A stretch of 6,209 bases of DNA from Altererythrobacter sp. (GTDB taxonomy: Bacteria > Pseudomonadota > Alphaproteobacteria > Sphingomonadales > Sphingomonadaceae): NCBI GenBank assembly GCA_023299945.1, contig JALZVZ010000055.1, forward strand, positions 1 through 6,209, in the 5' to 3' direction. The stretch's first letter is position 1, and the number at the start of each line of letters is the position of its first letter. A program made the translations under genes and the position numbers. Shown here one piece after another: positions 1-6,209 of this stretch. Below the pieces are notes generated by a model. It saw nothing but the letters and a program-made list of their open reading frames with translations. It was not told the DNA's origin and ran no database searches.

Positions 1-817
1 AACGCTCGTCTCGTTTGATAAGCTTCTGCAGTCGTTTGAACAGGCCATCACCGCGCAGCGATCCGGCCTCCTTTAATTTGCGCTGATGATCGGGGAATGT
101 GTTCCCGTCTGCATCGCGCCCGCGCCAATATAATTTACCGACCTGATGCGGCTTTTTCTGATCAGGGCCGCTGCGTTGTCCAGCAAATTTATCGCCTTGC
201 AATTGCTCTTCGCGCAGCAATTCAGGCGAGAATATATCTTCGCCGGAGACCACATCGAAATCATCCACAAAATAGCGAGGAACAGGCACAATCGCACTGA
301 TCAGATCGCCCTTGTTCACCGACACTTCCACGCCGGGTTTGATGATTTTGAGATTGAAGGTGAAGTCGCGGCGCAGATTGTCTGTCTCAACCACGGCAAA
401 CAAATTGGACAGGTTGAAGTAAAAGTAATTGGGCGCATCCATCACCATCAAATTGACGCCGGGCGGCGTGCGGAAATGGAACCGGTTTTGAATGGTGACA
501 ATGCCATTGCCAAAATGCGTCTGGACATATTGCAGAGGATTGTCTTGATCCTCTTCATCAATCGTGACCCGCGTATCACCAGGATCAGGCCCGCCATTCC
601 AAACGGCTTTCCATGACAATAGGCTGCGGATCGCAAAGCCATATTGATTGCCAACAACGACGGGCAAACAGTGGAAAGAATGCTGGCCAAGCGCAGCGCG
701 TTGGCCATGGCCGCGCAAAGGCTCAATCACCGATAGCATGCTGCTGGCAAATTCGGGCATTTCGGGAATGCAGACGATCTTCCCGTCTGGAACCAGATTA
801 TCCGGATCATTGATCAT
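1..817 (-). CDS. DUF6065-like protein of unknown function (3' end outside window)
   Basis: From ATG at 817 the minus strand is open for 272 codons to the window edge with no stop, so the C-terminus is missing. The product starts MINDPDNLVPDGK and has no signal peptide or membrane segment, so it is probably cytoplasmic. A core at residues about 50-185 recalls DUF6065: LPVVVGNQYGF (51-61), WNGG (73-76), HFGNGIVT (101-108), FHFRTPPGVNL (113-123), DAPN (127-130), an ETD at 144-146, PGVEVSVNKGD (161-171) and IVPVPRYF (176-183). The family match is from memory of its pattern and is moderately sure; its function is unknown to me. The tail (195-272) is charged and rich in Lys, Arg and Gln (KRLQKLIKRDER at 261-272), which suggests the end is near. 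An in-frame TAA lies just upstream, so the start is well bounded (a TTG between them is the only other option). The ribosome site is weak (GGGG about 9 bases upstream). It begins 26 bases after the amidohydrolase stop, so translation in the same operon is likely. Confidence 0.75.
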   Translation of the reverse strand, partial: MINDPDNLVPDGKIVCIPEMPEFASSMLSVIEPLRGHGQRAALGQHSFHCLPVVVGNQYGFAIRSLLSWKAVWNGGPDPGDTRVTIDEEDQDNPLQYVQTHFGNGIVTIQNRFHFRTPPGVNLMVMDAPNYFYFNLSNLFAVVETDNLRRDFTFNLKIIKPGVEVSVNKGDLISAIVPVPRYFVDDFDVVSGEDIFSPELLREEQLQGDKFAGQRSGPDQKKPHQVGKLYWRGRDADGNTFPDHQRKLKEAGSLRGDGLFKRLQKLIKRDER

Positions 818-843
818 TGCACCACACCCCAACCCTTACCGCA

Positions 844-2127
844 TTATTCAATAACGCGGCCGCGAACCATCACAAATTCCACATTTTCCAGCACGCTCAC
901 ATCATCCAAAGGATTCCCGTCGACGGCAATGATATCGGCGGAATAGCCTGTTTTCAATTGCCCGATAGAATCGCCCATACCCAGCACTTCGGCGGCGACT
1001 GTGGTTGCGCTGGCGAGCGCCTCGGCATTGCTCATCCCGCCCTTACGCATCAGCGCAAACTCGCCCGCATTTTCGCCATGGGGGAACACGCCGGCATCTG
1101 TACCAAACGCGATTTTGACACCGTATTTGCGTGCGCGCTCCACAATCGTTCCGGCGAACTGGCCTACGGTGCGGATTTTGTCGTCCACCACAGGCGTATA
1201 ATAGCCCGTACCGACGTTTTTCTTAATGCCCTCAAACGCCATAAGCGTGGGCACAAGGATGGTGCCCTTCTCGCGCATTACCTTGGCGGCTTGCTCATCA
1301 ATATAAGTGCCATGCTCAATCGTCTGCACACCGGCACGCGCCGCCGCCTCAATCCCGCGAGCGCCATGCGCATGGGCCGCGACTTTCAAGCCAAGAGTGC
1401 GCGCAGTATCAACGATTGCGGTCATTTCTTCAGGCGTAAAATGCGCCTCTAATCCGCGCCCTTGCTGAGACAAAACGCCGCCAGTGGCCGTGATTTTGAT
1501 AAGGTCAGCGCCATATTTGGATGCGGTGCGCACGCGTTCCGCACATTCCAGCGGCCCTGTGCAAGTAAAGCCTGAGGCAAGCACATCGTTTACATGTTTG
1601 TGAAAGCCATTGGTGTCGCCGTGCCCGCCAACGATGCTGATTGTGCGCGCCGATGTGACAATGCGCGGGCCAGGTGTAACGCCGTTGGCTGTTGCACGGC
1701 GTAGGCTTTGGGTGACTTGATCGGTACGAGAGCCGAGGTCACGCACAGTGGTAAAGCCTGCCAGCGCCGTAATGCGCGCATTCTTCGCTGCGATAAGCGT
1801 GTACCATTCCGGCGGATTGACCGCTGCGCGCCAAAACTCGCCCGATGGGTCGCCGGATAGGTGCGTGTGGAGATCAATTAGGCCGGGCAGAACGGTTTTG
1901 GTAGAAAGATCGAAAACCACGTCGGCTTCGAAGTTTGTCGCGCCAGCAGTGATGGATATGATTTTGCCATCCTCCACCATAATGAGCGCGGGGCCCGTGG
2001 GCGGGCTGTTTGCGTCGACAATCACATTGCCCGCGACAATCGCTACTGTCTCCGCCGCTGCCGGCGCAGCCATAGCCGCCGCCACAAACGCAACAGAACC
2101 CAAAATCACACTACGAAAAGTCATCAT
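844..2127 (-). CDS. Secreted metal-dependent amidohydrolase, prolidase-like Xaa-dipeptidase
   Basis: The product is a 427-residue amidohydrolase-superfamily enzyme with all expected metal ligands: HTH (H87, H89) after LPGLID, K211 in DLIKITATGG (the lysine that is carboxylated in this superfamily), H252/H254 in AAHAHG, H272 in IEHG and D344 in FGTDAG. A signal peptide covers residues 1-25, with likely cleavage after APAAA, so it acts in the periplasm or outside. A small beta domain at the N-terminus (26-80) and at the C-terminus (SADIIAVDGNPLDDV, 396-410) flanks the TIM barrel. The layout matches the group once annotated as Xaa-Pro dipeptidases or imidazolonepropionase-like, members of which cleave dipeptides with various C-terminal residues. 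The exact substrate cannot be read from the sequence. The frame extends to 2175, but I chose ATG 2127 (or the adjacent ATG at 2124) because AAGGGAG lies 5-8 bases before it and the signal peptide begins there. It is divergent from an S9 peptidase and followed by a DUF6065-like gene. Confidence 0.9.
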   Translation of the reverse strand: MMTFRSVILGSVAFVAAAMAAPAAAETVAIVAGNVIVDANSPPTGPALIMVEDGKIISITAGATNFEADVVFDLSTKTVLPGLIDLHTHLSGDPSGEFWRAAVNPPEWYTLIAAKNARITALAGFTTVRDLGSRTDQVTQSLRRATANGVTPGPRIVTSARTISIVGGHGDTNGFHKHVNDVLASGFTCTGPLECAERVRTASKYGADLIKITATGGVLSQQGRGLEAHFTPEEMTAIVDTARTLGLKVAAHAHGARGIEAAARAGVQTIEHGTYIDEQAAKVMREKGTILVPTLMAFEGIKKNVGTGYYTPVVDDKIRTVGQFAGTIVERARKYGVKIAFGTDAGVFPHGENAGEFALMRKGGMSNAEALASATTVAAEVLGMGDSIGQLKTGYSADIIAVDGNPLDDVSVLENVEFVMVRGRVIE

Positions 2128-2132
2128 GCATT

Positions 2133-2139
2133 CTCCCTT
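2133..2139 (-). promoter_or_regulatory. Shine-Dalgarno of the amidohydrolase gene
   Basis: AAGGGAG on the minus strand lies 5 bases before ATG 2127 and 8 before ATG 2124. It decides against the longer frame starting at 2175, which would add 16 residues ahead of the signal peptide. Confidence 0.7.
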
Positions 2140-2179
2140 AAGACCGTCATAGGCGCGCAATACCGCAGCCTGCAATGCT

Positions 2180-2197
2180 GCAAATTTCGCAATTTGC
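2180..2197. promoter_or_regulatory. Inverted repeat, candidate operator between divergent peptidase genes
   Basis: GCAAATT and AATTTGC form a perfect 7+7 inverted repeat around the 4-base centre TCGC. It sits in the 148-base region between the two divergent start codons and overlaps the possible -35 of the plus-strand promoter. A dimeric repressor or activator could bind here and control both genes. That role is inference, and no regulator gene is present in the window. Confidence 0.4.
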
Positions 2198-2221
2198 CTT
2201 GCGCGCTACGTTCGCTATGAA
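2194..2221 (+). promoter_or_regulatory. Possible sigma-70-type promoter of the S9 peptidase gene
   Basis: TTGCCT (2194-2199) and TATGAA (2216-2221) are separated by 16 bases, each matching the consensus at 4 of 6 positions. This would give a leader of roughly 50 bases before ATG 2276. The match is weak, and alphaproteobacterial promoters often depart from consensus, so this is only a candidate. Confidence 0.3.
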
Positions 2222-2275
2222 AGACGCAATCATATAGCATTGGGCAATAATCCAACATTGGGGACACATATTCTT

Positions 2276-4372
2276 ATGAAGCGTTCTGCACCTAAATACG
2301 CCGCATTGACGGCAACATTCTTCGCCTCTGTCTCGCTGGCTGCAACCGCGCAAGCACGGCCGATGACCCCTGAAGATGTCGCAAAGATCGAAAGCCTTGG
2401 CGCGATGGCCGTTTCGCCCGATGGATCGCGCGTGGCCTTTACCACAGCAAGCCTTCCCGATGTGAGCGAAGGCGAAAAAGACGGCACAACCAAACAAGTT
2501 TTGAAAGTCGCCACCGGCCCCGATGCCGCCCGTGCCTATCTGCCCGAGGATATCTCACCGCGCAGCGTCAGCTTCTCGCCCGATGGCCGGATGATCGGAT
2601 TTATCTGGGCCAAAAAAGACAAAAAACGTGCCGTATGGGGCGTGCCAGTTGATGGCGGCACATACACAAAACTCGCCGCGATCAAGGATGCCAACGTCAG
2701 CAGCTATAAATGGAGCGATGATGGCCAGACCATCTACGTTCTGGCTAGTGCAGAAGAAGACAAGCAGCGCAAAACGCAAAGCAAAGCTGGCTTCAACGCC
2801 CGCGTATATGAGGAAGAGTTCAAGCCTGCACGCATGTTCGCAGCCAAAGCGCCCGCCAGCATTGGCGGCGATATCGATAAGGAGCCACGCGAAATTGCTC
2901 TGCCCGGTTTTGTTAGCGGCTTCGACATCGCTCCCGGCGGCGCATTTGGCGTTGTTCAAACCGCCCCAACCCCACTCGTGGATGACAGCCTTACCAGCAT
3001 GCGGGTCAATATTATCGACCTTGGCACAGGCAATGTCCGCGCCGTGGTGGAGACACCGGGCAAAATCGGCGATGTTGAAATCTCGCCCGACGGCAAGCAA
3101 TTGTCGCTGATTGCCGGCGTGGATATGAATGATCCTGCTGCGACCACGCTCCACCTCGTTGACACAGCCACTGGCAAATACCGCGCTTTGAATGCCGGTG
3201 CAGCAGAAGCTGCGGTCGACGCAGAATTTATGGCCAATGGCATGCTGGGCGCAGTCATCCATAAGGGCGCAAGCAGCTTCCTGCGCATGTATGACGCCAA
3301 TGGAACTCAACTCAATGAAATCGCGGCCGAAGGCCTTGCGGTCAGCGGCATCCAAGCTGGCGGCACCCGTGTCGTTGTTCGTGCCAGCAGCGCGAAACAC
3401 CCAAGTGAGCTTTTCGGCGTTTCACTGTCCGGCGACTTCACTCGCTGGACCAGCCACAATCCTTGGCTGGCCGATATCAGCTTCGGCAAGCAAAGCATTG
3501 TCACCTACACAGCGCGCGATGGCCAAGAGGTCGAAGGCGTTTTGATCGAACCTGTTGGCGGAGCCCCGCGCGGAGGCGCGCCCACGATCATGAATGTTCA
3601 TGGAGGGCCAGAGGCGCATGAAAGCAATGGCTGGCAAACCGCCTATTCCAAACCGGGCCAAGTGGCCGCGGGCCAAGGCTATGCTGTGTTCCTGCCCAAC
3701 TATCGCGGCTCAACCGGTTACGGCACAGCCTTTTCCAAACAGCATCAGGGCAATTACACCGACCCTGAATTTAACGATGTGGTGGATGCCAAACGCGCGC
3801 TTGTGGCCAAGGGTATTGCAGATCCCGACCGCACGGGCATTACCGGCGGTTCTTACGGCGGCTATGCCAGCGCATGGGGTGCAACCGCCCATTCTGCGGA
3901 ATACGCCGCTAGCGTGATGTTCGTCGGAATTTCCAATCAGATCAGTAAGTTTGGCACAGGCGACATTCCATACGAAATGTACAATGTGCACAGCCGCAAA
4001 TGGCCTTGGGATGATTGGCAAGCGATGCTGGAAGTTTCGCCCATTTTCCACGTTGATAAGGCGGAAACTCCGATCCTTATCATGCACGGTGACAGCGACA
4101 CGCGCGTTGATCCGGGCCAATCATTTGAGCTTTATCGCTCCATCAAAATCCGCAAGCCAGACACGCCTGTACGCTTTGTCTTGTTCCCCGGCGAAGGCCA
4201 CGGCAACCGCCGCGCCGGCAGCCGCTATGACTACAATTTGCGCATGATGGAATGGTTCGACACCTATCTCAAGACAGGCGACCGCAAGGCGAAAATGCCT
4301 GAAGCACGCCCAACTTTGGCGGAGGGCGCGAAAGGCGCAAAACCGCCAAAGGATGATGATAAAGAGGAATAA
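2276..4372 (+). CDS. Periplasmic S9-family prolyl oligopeptidase-like serine peptidase
   Basis: The product is a 698-residue serine peptidase of the prolyl oligopeptidase family (S9, closest in layout to acylaminoacyl-peptidase/dipeptidyl-peptidase types). A signal peptide spans 1-27 with likely cleavage after AQA, pointing to the periplasm. Residues about 35-400 form a beta-propeller, seen in the WD40-like repeats AVSPDGSRVAF (45-55), SFSPDGRMIGF (99-109), YKWSDDGQTIYVL (144-156) and EISPDGKQLSLIA (268-280). The C-terminal alpha/beta hydrolase domain carries MNVHGGPE (439-446), NYRGSTGYG (475-483), the nucleophile S526 in GGSYGGY, D608 in MHGDSDTRV and H642 in GEGHG, so the triad is intact. 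A charged tail (671-698, ending DDDKEE) follows the fold. It should cut short peptides, perhaps feeding the divergent dipeptidase. ATG 2276 is chosen over TTG 2240 because the signal peptide starts there. GGGGA 11 bases upstream is a weak, distant ribosome site. Confidence 0.93.
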   Translation: MKRSAPKYAALTATFFASVSLAATAQARPMTPEDVAKIESLGAMAVSPDGSRVAFTTASLPDVSEGEKDGTTKQVLKVATGPDAARAYLPEDISPRSVSFSPDGRMIGFIWAKKDKKRAVWGVPVDGGTYTKLAAIKDANVSSYKWSDDGQTIYVLASAEEDKQRKTQSKAGFNARVYEEEFKPARMFAAKAPASIGGDIDKEPREIALPGFVSGFDIAPGGAFGVVQTAPTPLVDDSLTSMRVNIIDLGTGNVRAVVETPGKIGDVEISPDGKQLSLIAGVDMNDPAATTLHLVDTATGKYRALNAGAAEAAVDAEFMANGMLGAVIHKGASSFLRMYDANGTQLNEIAAEGLAVSGIQAGGTRVVVRASSAKHPSELFGVSLSGDFTRWTSHNPWLADISFGKQSIVTYTARDGQEVEGVLIEPVGGAPRGGAPTIMNVHGGPEAHESNGWQTAYSKPGQVAAGQGYAVFLPNYRGSTGYGTAFSKQHQGNYTDPEFNDVVDAKRALVAKGIADPDRTGITGGSYGGYASAWGATAHSAEYAASVMFVGISNQISKFGTGDIPYEMYNVHSRKWPWDDWQAMLEVSPIFHVDKAETPILIMHGDSDTRVDPGQSFELYRSIKIRKPDTPVRFVLFPGEGHGNRRAGSRYDYNLRMMEWFDTYLKTGDRKAKMPEARPTLAEGAKGAKPPKDDDKEE

Positions 4373-4375
4373 GCT

Positions 4376-4389
4376 CGCTTGCGAAAGCG
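4376..4389 (+). other. Small hairpin after the S9 stop codon
   Basis: CGCTT and AAGCG pair around GCGA, a GNRA-type tetraloop, three bases after the stop codon. The stem has only 5 pairs and no T-run, so it is not a terminator on its own. It may protect the transcript end or be chance. Confidence 0.25.
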
Positions 4390-4401
4390 CAACCTAAACA
4401 C

Positions 4402-4431
4402 AAAGGGCTGCCTTAACCGGCGGCCCTTTTT
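4402..4431 (+). terminator. Rho-independent terminator of the S9 peptidase gene
   Basis: AAAGGGC (4402-4408) pairs with GCCCTTT (4423-4429), and an inner GCC/GGC continues the stem after one T/G mismatch pair, leaving the loop TTAACC. Five T follow from 4427. It lies 29 bases after the stop codon and 9 before the end of the convergent DUF2585 gene. On the minus strand the stem is followed by TTTGTGTTT, so it may also stop the opposing transcript, less efficiently. Confidence 0.8.
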
Positions 4432-4440
4432 CGTTTACTC

Positions 4441-5037
4441 CTAAGCCGTCATTCCAGCCGCTTGCCAATCGGCAATCGCTTCAATCGGGAACAAGAGCAT
4501 AATCACATTCAGCGTCAAATTGTCGCGCACCACATATGCTGCGACAATTTCGGCAATAACAGCCAAGACCACCGTCACCTTCACCGGCAATTTCAGCGCG
4601 AGATAAAAACCGAAACTCATCCAGGCTATATCAGCAAAAGAGTTGAGCACGCTATCACCGGAATAGCCCCAATTGGCCGTAACCGACCGAAACCGCTCAA
4701 TCACCATTGGCGTGTTTTCCAGCACTTCCCATGCGGCTTCCAAAAACACAGCGAGCGGCAGGCCCCATTTCGCTGCGCTCAATCCGCCTAGCTGCCATTT
4801 GCTGAAAAGTGCCCATGCCAAAGCGTAAAAAATCATCCCGTGAATGATGTGGCTGGGCGTGTACCAATCGGAAATATGCTGGCTGTTGCCGGCCGAATTA
4901 ATATCGCCATACCACAGCTCCACCGTCCCGCAGGTGCACATTGGAGGGCGGCCCATGGCGAGCAAAATCGCAACGGAAATGATAGTGATAGCGACCCCAA
5001 TAAGGATCGCCATGCGGTTCGGCCTCATAAAGTTCAT
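4441..5037 (-). CDS. DUF2585 (UPF0314) family inner-membrane protein
   Basis: The product is a 198-residue integral membrane protein, about the usual length for DUF2585/UPF0314. Function is unknown to me. Family marks seen are the CTCG motif (C34, C36), LWYGD (41-45), NSQHISDWYTPSHIIHG (51-67), WEVLENTPMVIERFR (103-117), GDSVLNSFAD (127-136) and RDNLTLNVIMLLFP (171-184). Hydrophobic segments at about 9-29, 62-79, 91-106, 133-150 and 152-169 suggest four or five membrane passes. The many conserved Cys, His, Asp and Glu residues between segments could form a metal or catalytic site, which is inference. ATG 5037 has no clear ribosome site. The in-frame ATG at 5013 (M9) has GAGG 9 bases before it and would give 190 residues, so either start is possible. 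The gene lies 59 bases after the MipA-like gene with no terminator between, so they are probably co-transcribed. It converges on the S9 gene. Confidence 0.88.
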   Translation of the reverse strand: MNFMRPNRMAILIGVAITIISVAILLAMGRPPMCTCGTVELWYGDINSAGNSQHISDWYTPSHIIHGMIFYALAWALFSKWQLGGLSAAKWGLPLAVFLEAAWEVLENTPMVIERFRSVTANWGYSGDSVLNSFADIAWMSFGFYLALKLPVKVTVVLAVIAEIVAAYVVRDNLTLNVIMLLFPIEAIADWQAAGMTA

Positions 5038-5096
5038 AGGTGCGTTGATGAATCAGCCGCGCCGGTTTTGCAAGTTCTGCCGAAAATCAGTGATGC

Positions 5097-6026
5097 TCAG
5101 AACGTGTAGCCCAGCCCTAACCCTGCGAAAAACTGATCCGCGTCTCCGCGCACAGATGTGTAGGGCGTGTCAGCTGCATCGCCAACGAGGCGCGAATAGC
5201 TGCCGATGAACACCGCGGACATACCGCCGTTTAAAGCGTTTCCGTCAAAGTCATAGGCGATGAAAGTGCTCGCGCCGACAGATTGCAATCCGCCATCGGC
5301 TTCAAACGGAGCCAGCCCACTGGCCGCGCTTTGCACGCCATTCACTGAGTAATAATAATCCGCATAATTATCATCCACAATCGAGGCGTTGAGCGAAAAT
5401 GATACTGCCGTGCCGCGATCAAGCGGCGCGAAATAGCCGAGCGATGGCTCGATAATAATCCCGTCATGCGCGCCTGCGACATCGGCACGCGCACCGATTT
5501 TCAATGAAATGCTGTCGCGCCTTGTGCCAATCCCGCGTTTCGAAATGCCCGCGGCAACGCCGACTTCCACAGCGCGGTCCAGCTCGCCCGCCAGCTCAAC
5601 CACAGGATCATCAATCCCATCGACGCGGTCGCTGCGAATACGGAACGCTGGGCCAAAGGATATGTCCAAGCCCTCTTCCTCGCCGGTCAAGAAATCCAGC
5701 GCAAGGCCTGGTCCAAGCGGGCTAAACCCAATGCCAGCCACTTCGCCTTGTACAATAGGCAAAGGAAATGGGCGGTAATCATCGCTGCCTGTGTAACTGG
5801 GGCTGAGCCCTACGCCGATACCAAGGGTCACCCAATCGCCGTCAAACACGCTTTCGCCCTTAATGAAAGGCGGCGGGCCTCCATTTGATGGATTGCCAGC
5901 AGGCGGACCAACTGGCGCAACGGGCGGGGGAGCCTCTTGCGCAGCCAGCATTTGCGGGGCGGACAGGCACAAAATTGTCGCCATTCCAGCCACAAGCGAA
6001 GCGGTGCGGTTCGTTGATTTAAACAT
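5097..6026 (-). CDS. MipA/OmpV-family outer-membrane beta-barrel protein
   Basis: The product is a 309-residue outer-membrane protein of the MipA/OmpV type. A signal peptide covers about 1-29 (cleavage near LAA/QEA). A Pro/Gly/Asn-rich stretch without clear structure follows (31-54). Then come alternating beta-strands with the family-like opening GIGVGLSPSYTGSDDYR (69-85) and PLPIV (88-92), the aromatic FSLNASIVDDNYADYYYSV (210-228), and the end FFAGLGLGYTF, whose terminal Phe fits the signal read by the Bam assembly machinery. Family members have been described as scaffolds for murein enzymes (MipA) or as osmolarity-linked porin-like proteins (OmpV); which applies here is unknown. ATG 6026 is chosen because AGGAG lies 4 bases before it and the signal peptide starts there. 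The frame runs further upstream only from a TTG at 6077. It is the first gene of a probable two-gene operon with DUF2585 and is divergent from crtY. Confidence 0.88.
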   Translation of the reverse strand: MFKSTNRTASLVAGMATILCLSAPQMLAAQEAPPPVAPVGPPAGNPSNGGPPPFIKGESVFDGDWVTLGIGVGLSPSYTGSDDYRPFPLPIVQGEVAGIGFSPLGPGLALDFLTGEEEGLDISFGPAFRIRSDRVDGIDDPVVELAGELDRAVEVGVAAGISKRGIGTRRDSISLKIGARADVAGAHDGIIIEPSLGYFAPLDRGTAVSFSLNASIVDDNYADYYYSVNGVQSAASGLAPFEADGGLQSVGASTFIAYDFDGNALNGGMSAVFIGSYSRLVGDAADTPYTSVRGDADQFFAGLGLGYTF

Positions 6027-6030
6027 TAAG

Positions 6031-6035
6031 CTCCT
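6031..6035 (-). promoter_or_regulatory. Shine-Dalgarno of the MipA-like gene
   Basis: AGGAG on the minus strand, followed by CTTA and ATG 6026. It fixes the start at the signal peptide Met and not at the upstream in-frame TTG 6077 or ATG 6047. The spacing is slightly short. Confidence 0.65.
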
Positions 6036-6098
6036 AGTCGCAGACATTGCCCGCGCGCCAAAACGCAATTTTTGCAACTCCTATTCAATTGCTCCTGA

Positions 6099-6117
6099 CT
6101 AAAGCCTGTCCTAAAGC
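6099..6117 (+). repeat. Tandem heptamer CTAAAGC directly before crtY
   Basis: CTAAAGC occurs at 6099-6105 and again at 6111-6117, a 12-base period, and the second copy abuts the first possible start codon at 6118. A regulator site or part of a promoter is possible, and chance is not excluded. No clear ribosome site is present between these copies and the start. Confidence 0.35.
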
Positions 6118-6209
6118 ATGGGCGTAATGACAGAAAAATCGGTCGATGTTGCAATTGTGGGCGGAGGATTGGCTGGTGGGCTGATTGCGCTGGCGCTCCA
6201 TAATGCCCG
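6118..6209 (+). CDS. crtY: Probable lycopene beta-cyclase, N-terminus only
   Basis: The last 92 bases encode 30 codons and part of another, cut by the window edge. They read MGVMTEKSVDVAIVGGGLAG and then GLIALALHNA. This is a dinucleotide-binding Rossmann start with GxGxxG at residues 15-20. The form DVAIVGGGLAGGLIALAL is what I recall from CrtY-type lycopene cyclases of sphingomonads, which cyclise the ends of lycopene to make beta-carotene. Other flavoproteins begin similarly, so the name rests on a short stretch. Two starts are possible, ATG 6118 and ATG 6127 (MTEKS...). Neither has a good ribosome site. The gene is divergent from the MipA-like gene, with 91 bases between them. Confidence 0.7.
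   Translation, partial: MGVMTEKSVDVAIVGGGLAGGLIALALHNA

Noticed and set aside
146..616. 156-codon plus-strand frame
   Set aside because: It lies wholly opposite the DUF6065-like gene, and its product is His/Arg/Ile-rich with no recognisable motif, as expected of an antisense shadow.
817..1452. 211-codon plus-strand frame
   Set aside because: It is antisense to the amidohydrolase, whose metal ligands and signal peptide show the minus strand is the coding one.
2128..2175. N-terminal extension of the amidohydrolase (MQAAVLRAYDGLKGEC)
   Set aside because: It would put 16 residues before the signal peptide, and the ribosome site at 2133-2139 lies inside it.
2555..3400. 281-codon minus-strand frame
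   Set aside because: It lies opposite the S9 gene, has no family features and no upstream ribosome site, and arises from the codon bias of the real gene.
5959..5976. Lipoprotein signal in the MipA-like protein (Cys at residue 20)
   Set aside because: The sequence before the Cys (ATIL) is not a good lipobox, and a normal cleavage site follows at about residue 29.

Overview
The window looks like chromosomal DNA of a carotenoid-making alphaproteobacterium. The closest fit is a sphingomonad or Erythrobacter-type organism. This is inferred from a DUF2585 (UPF0314) gene, a family I know mainly from Alphaproteobacteria, from the start of a lycopene-cyclase-like flavoprotein gene, from exported peptidases with Ala-rich signal peptides, and from moderate GC content. 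It is densely coded, with no gene-free stretch above about 150 bases. I see no mobile element, CRISPR array, rRNA or tRNA.

Left block (1-2127, minus strand): a secreted metal-dependent amidohydrolase of the prolidase-like group is followed after 26 bases by an open frame that leaves the window at its left edge. That frame resembles the DUF6065 family. The two are probably one transcript.

Middle (2276-4431, plus strand): a periplasmic S9 prolyl-oligopeptidase-family serine peptidase is divergent from the amidohydrolase. The two share a 148-base intergenic region with a perfect 7+7 inverted repeat. The peptidase gene ends at a rho-independent terminator, which also separates it from the convergent block to the right. 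The S9 enzyme and the amidohydrolase plausibly act in sequence on peptides outside the inner membrane, the first releasing short peptides and the second cleaving dipeptides.

Right block (4441-6026, minus strand): a MipA/OmpV-type outer-membrane beta-barrel gene is followed by a DUF2585 inner-membrane protein gene, 59 bases apart and probably co-transcribed. Divergent from it, at the right edge, lie the first 30 codons of a probable lycopene beta-cyclase (crtY).

I found no clear evidence of a wholly new system. The items most worth a second look are the DUF6065-like gene coupled to a secreted dipeptidase, the shared regulatory region of the two peptidases, the conserved Cys/His/acidic positions of the DUF2585 protein, and the tandem heptamer directly before crtY.
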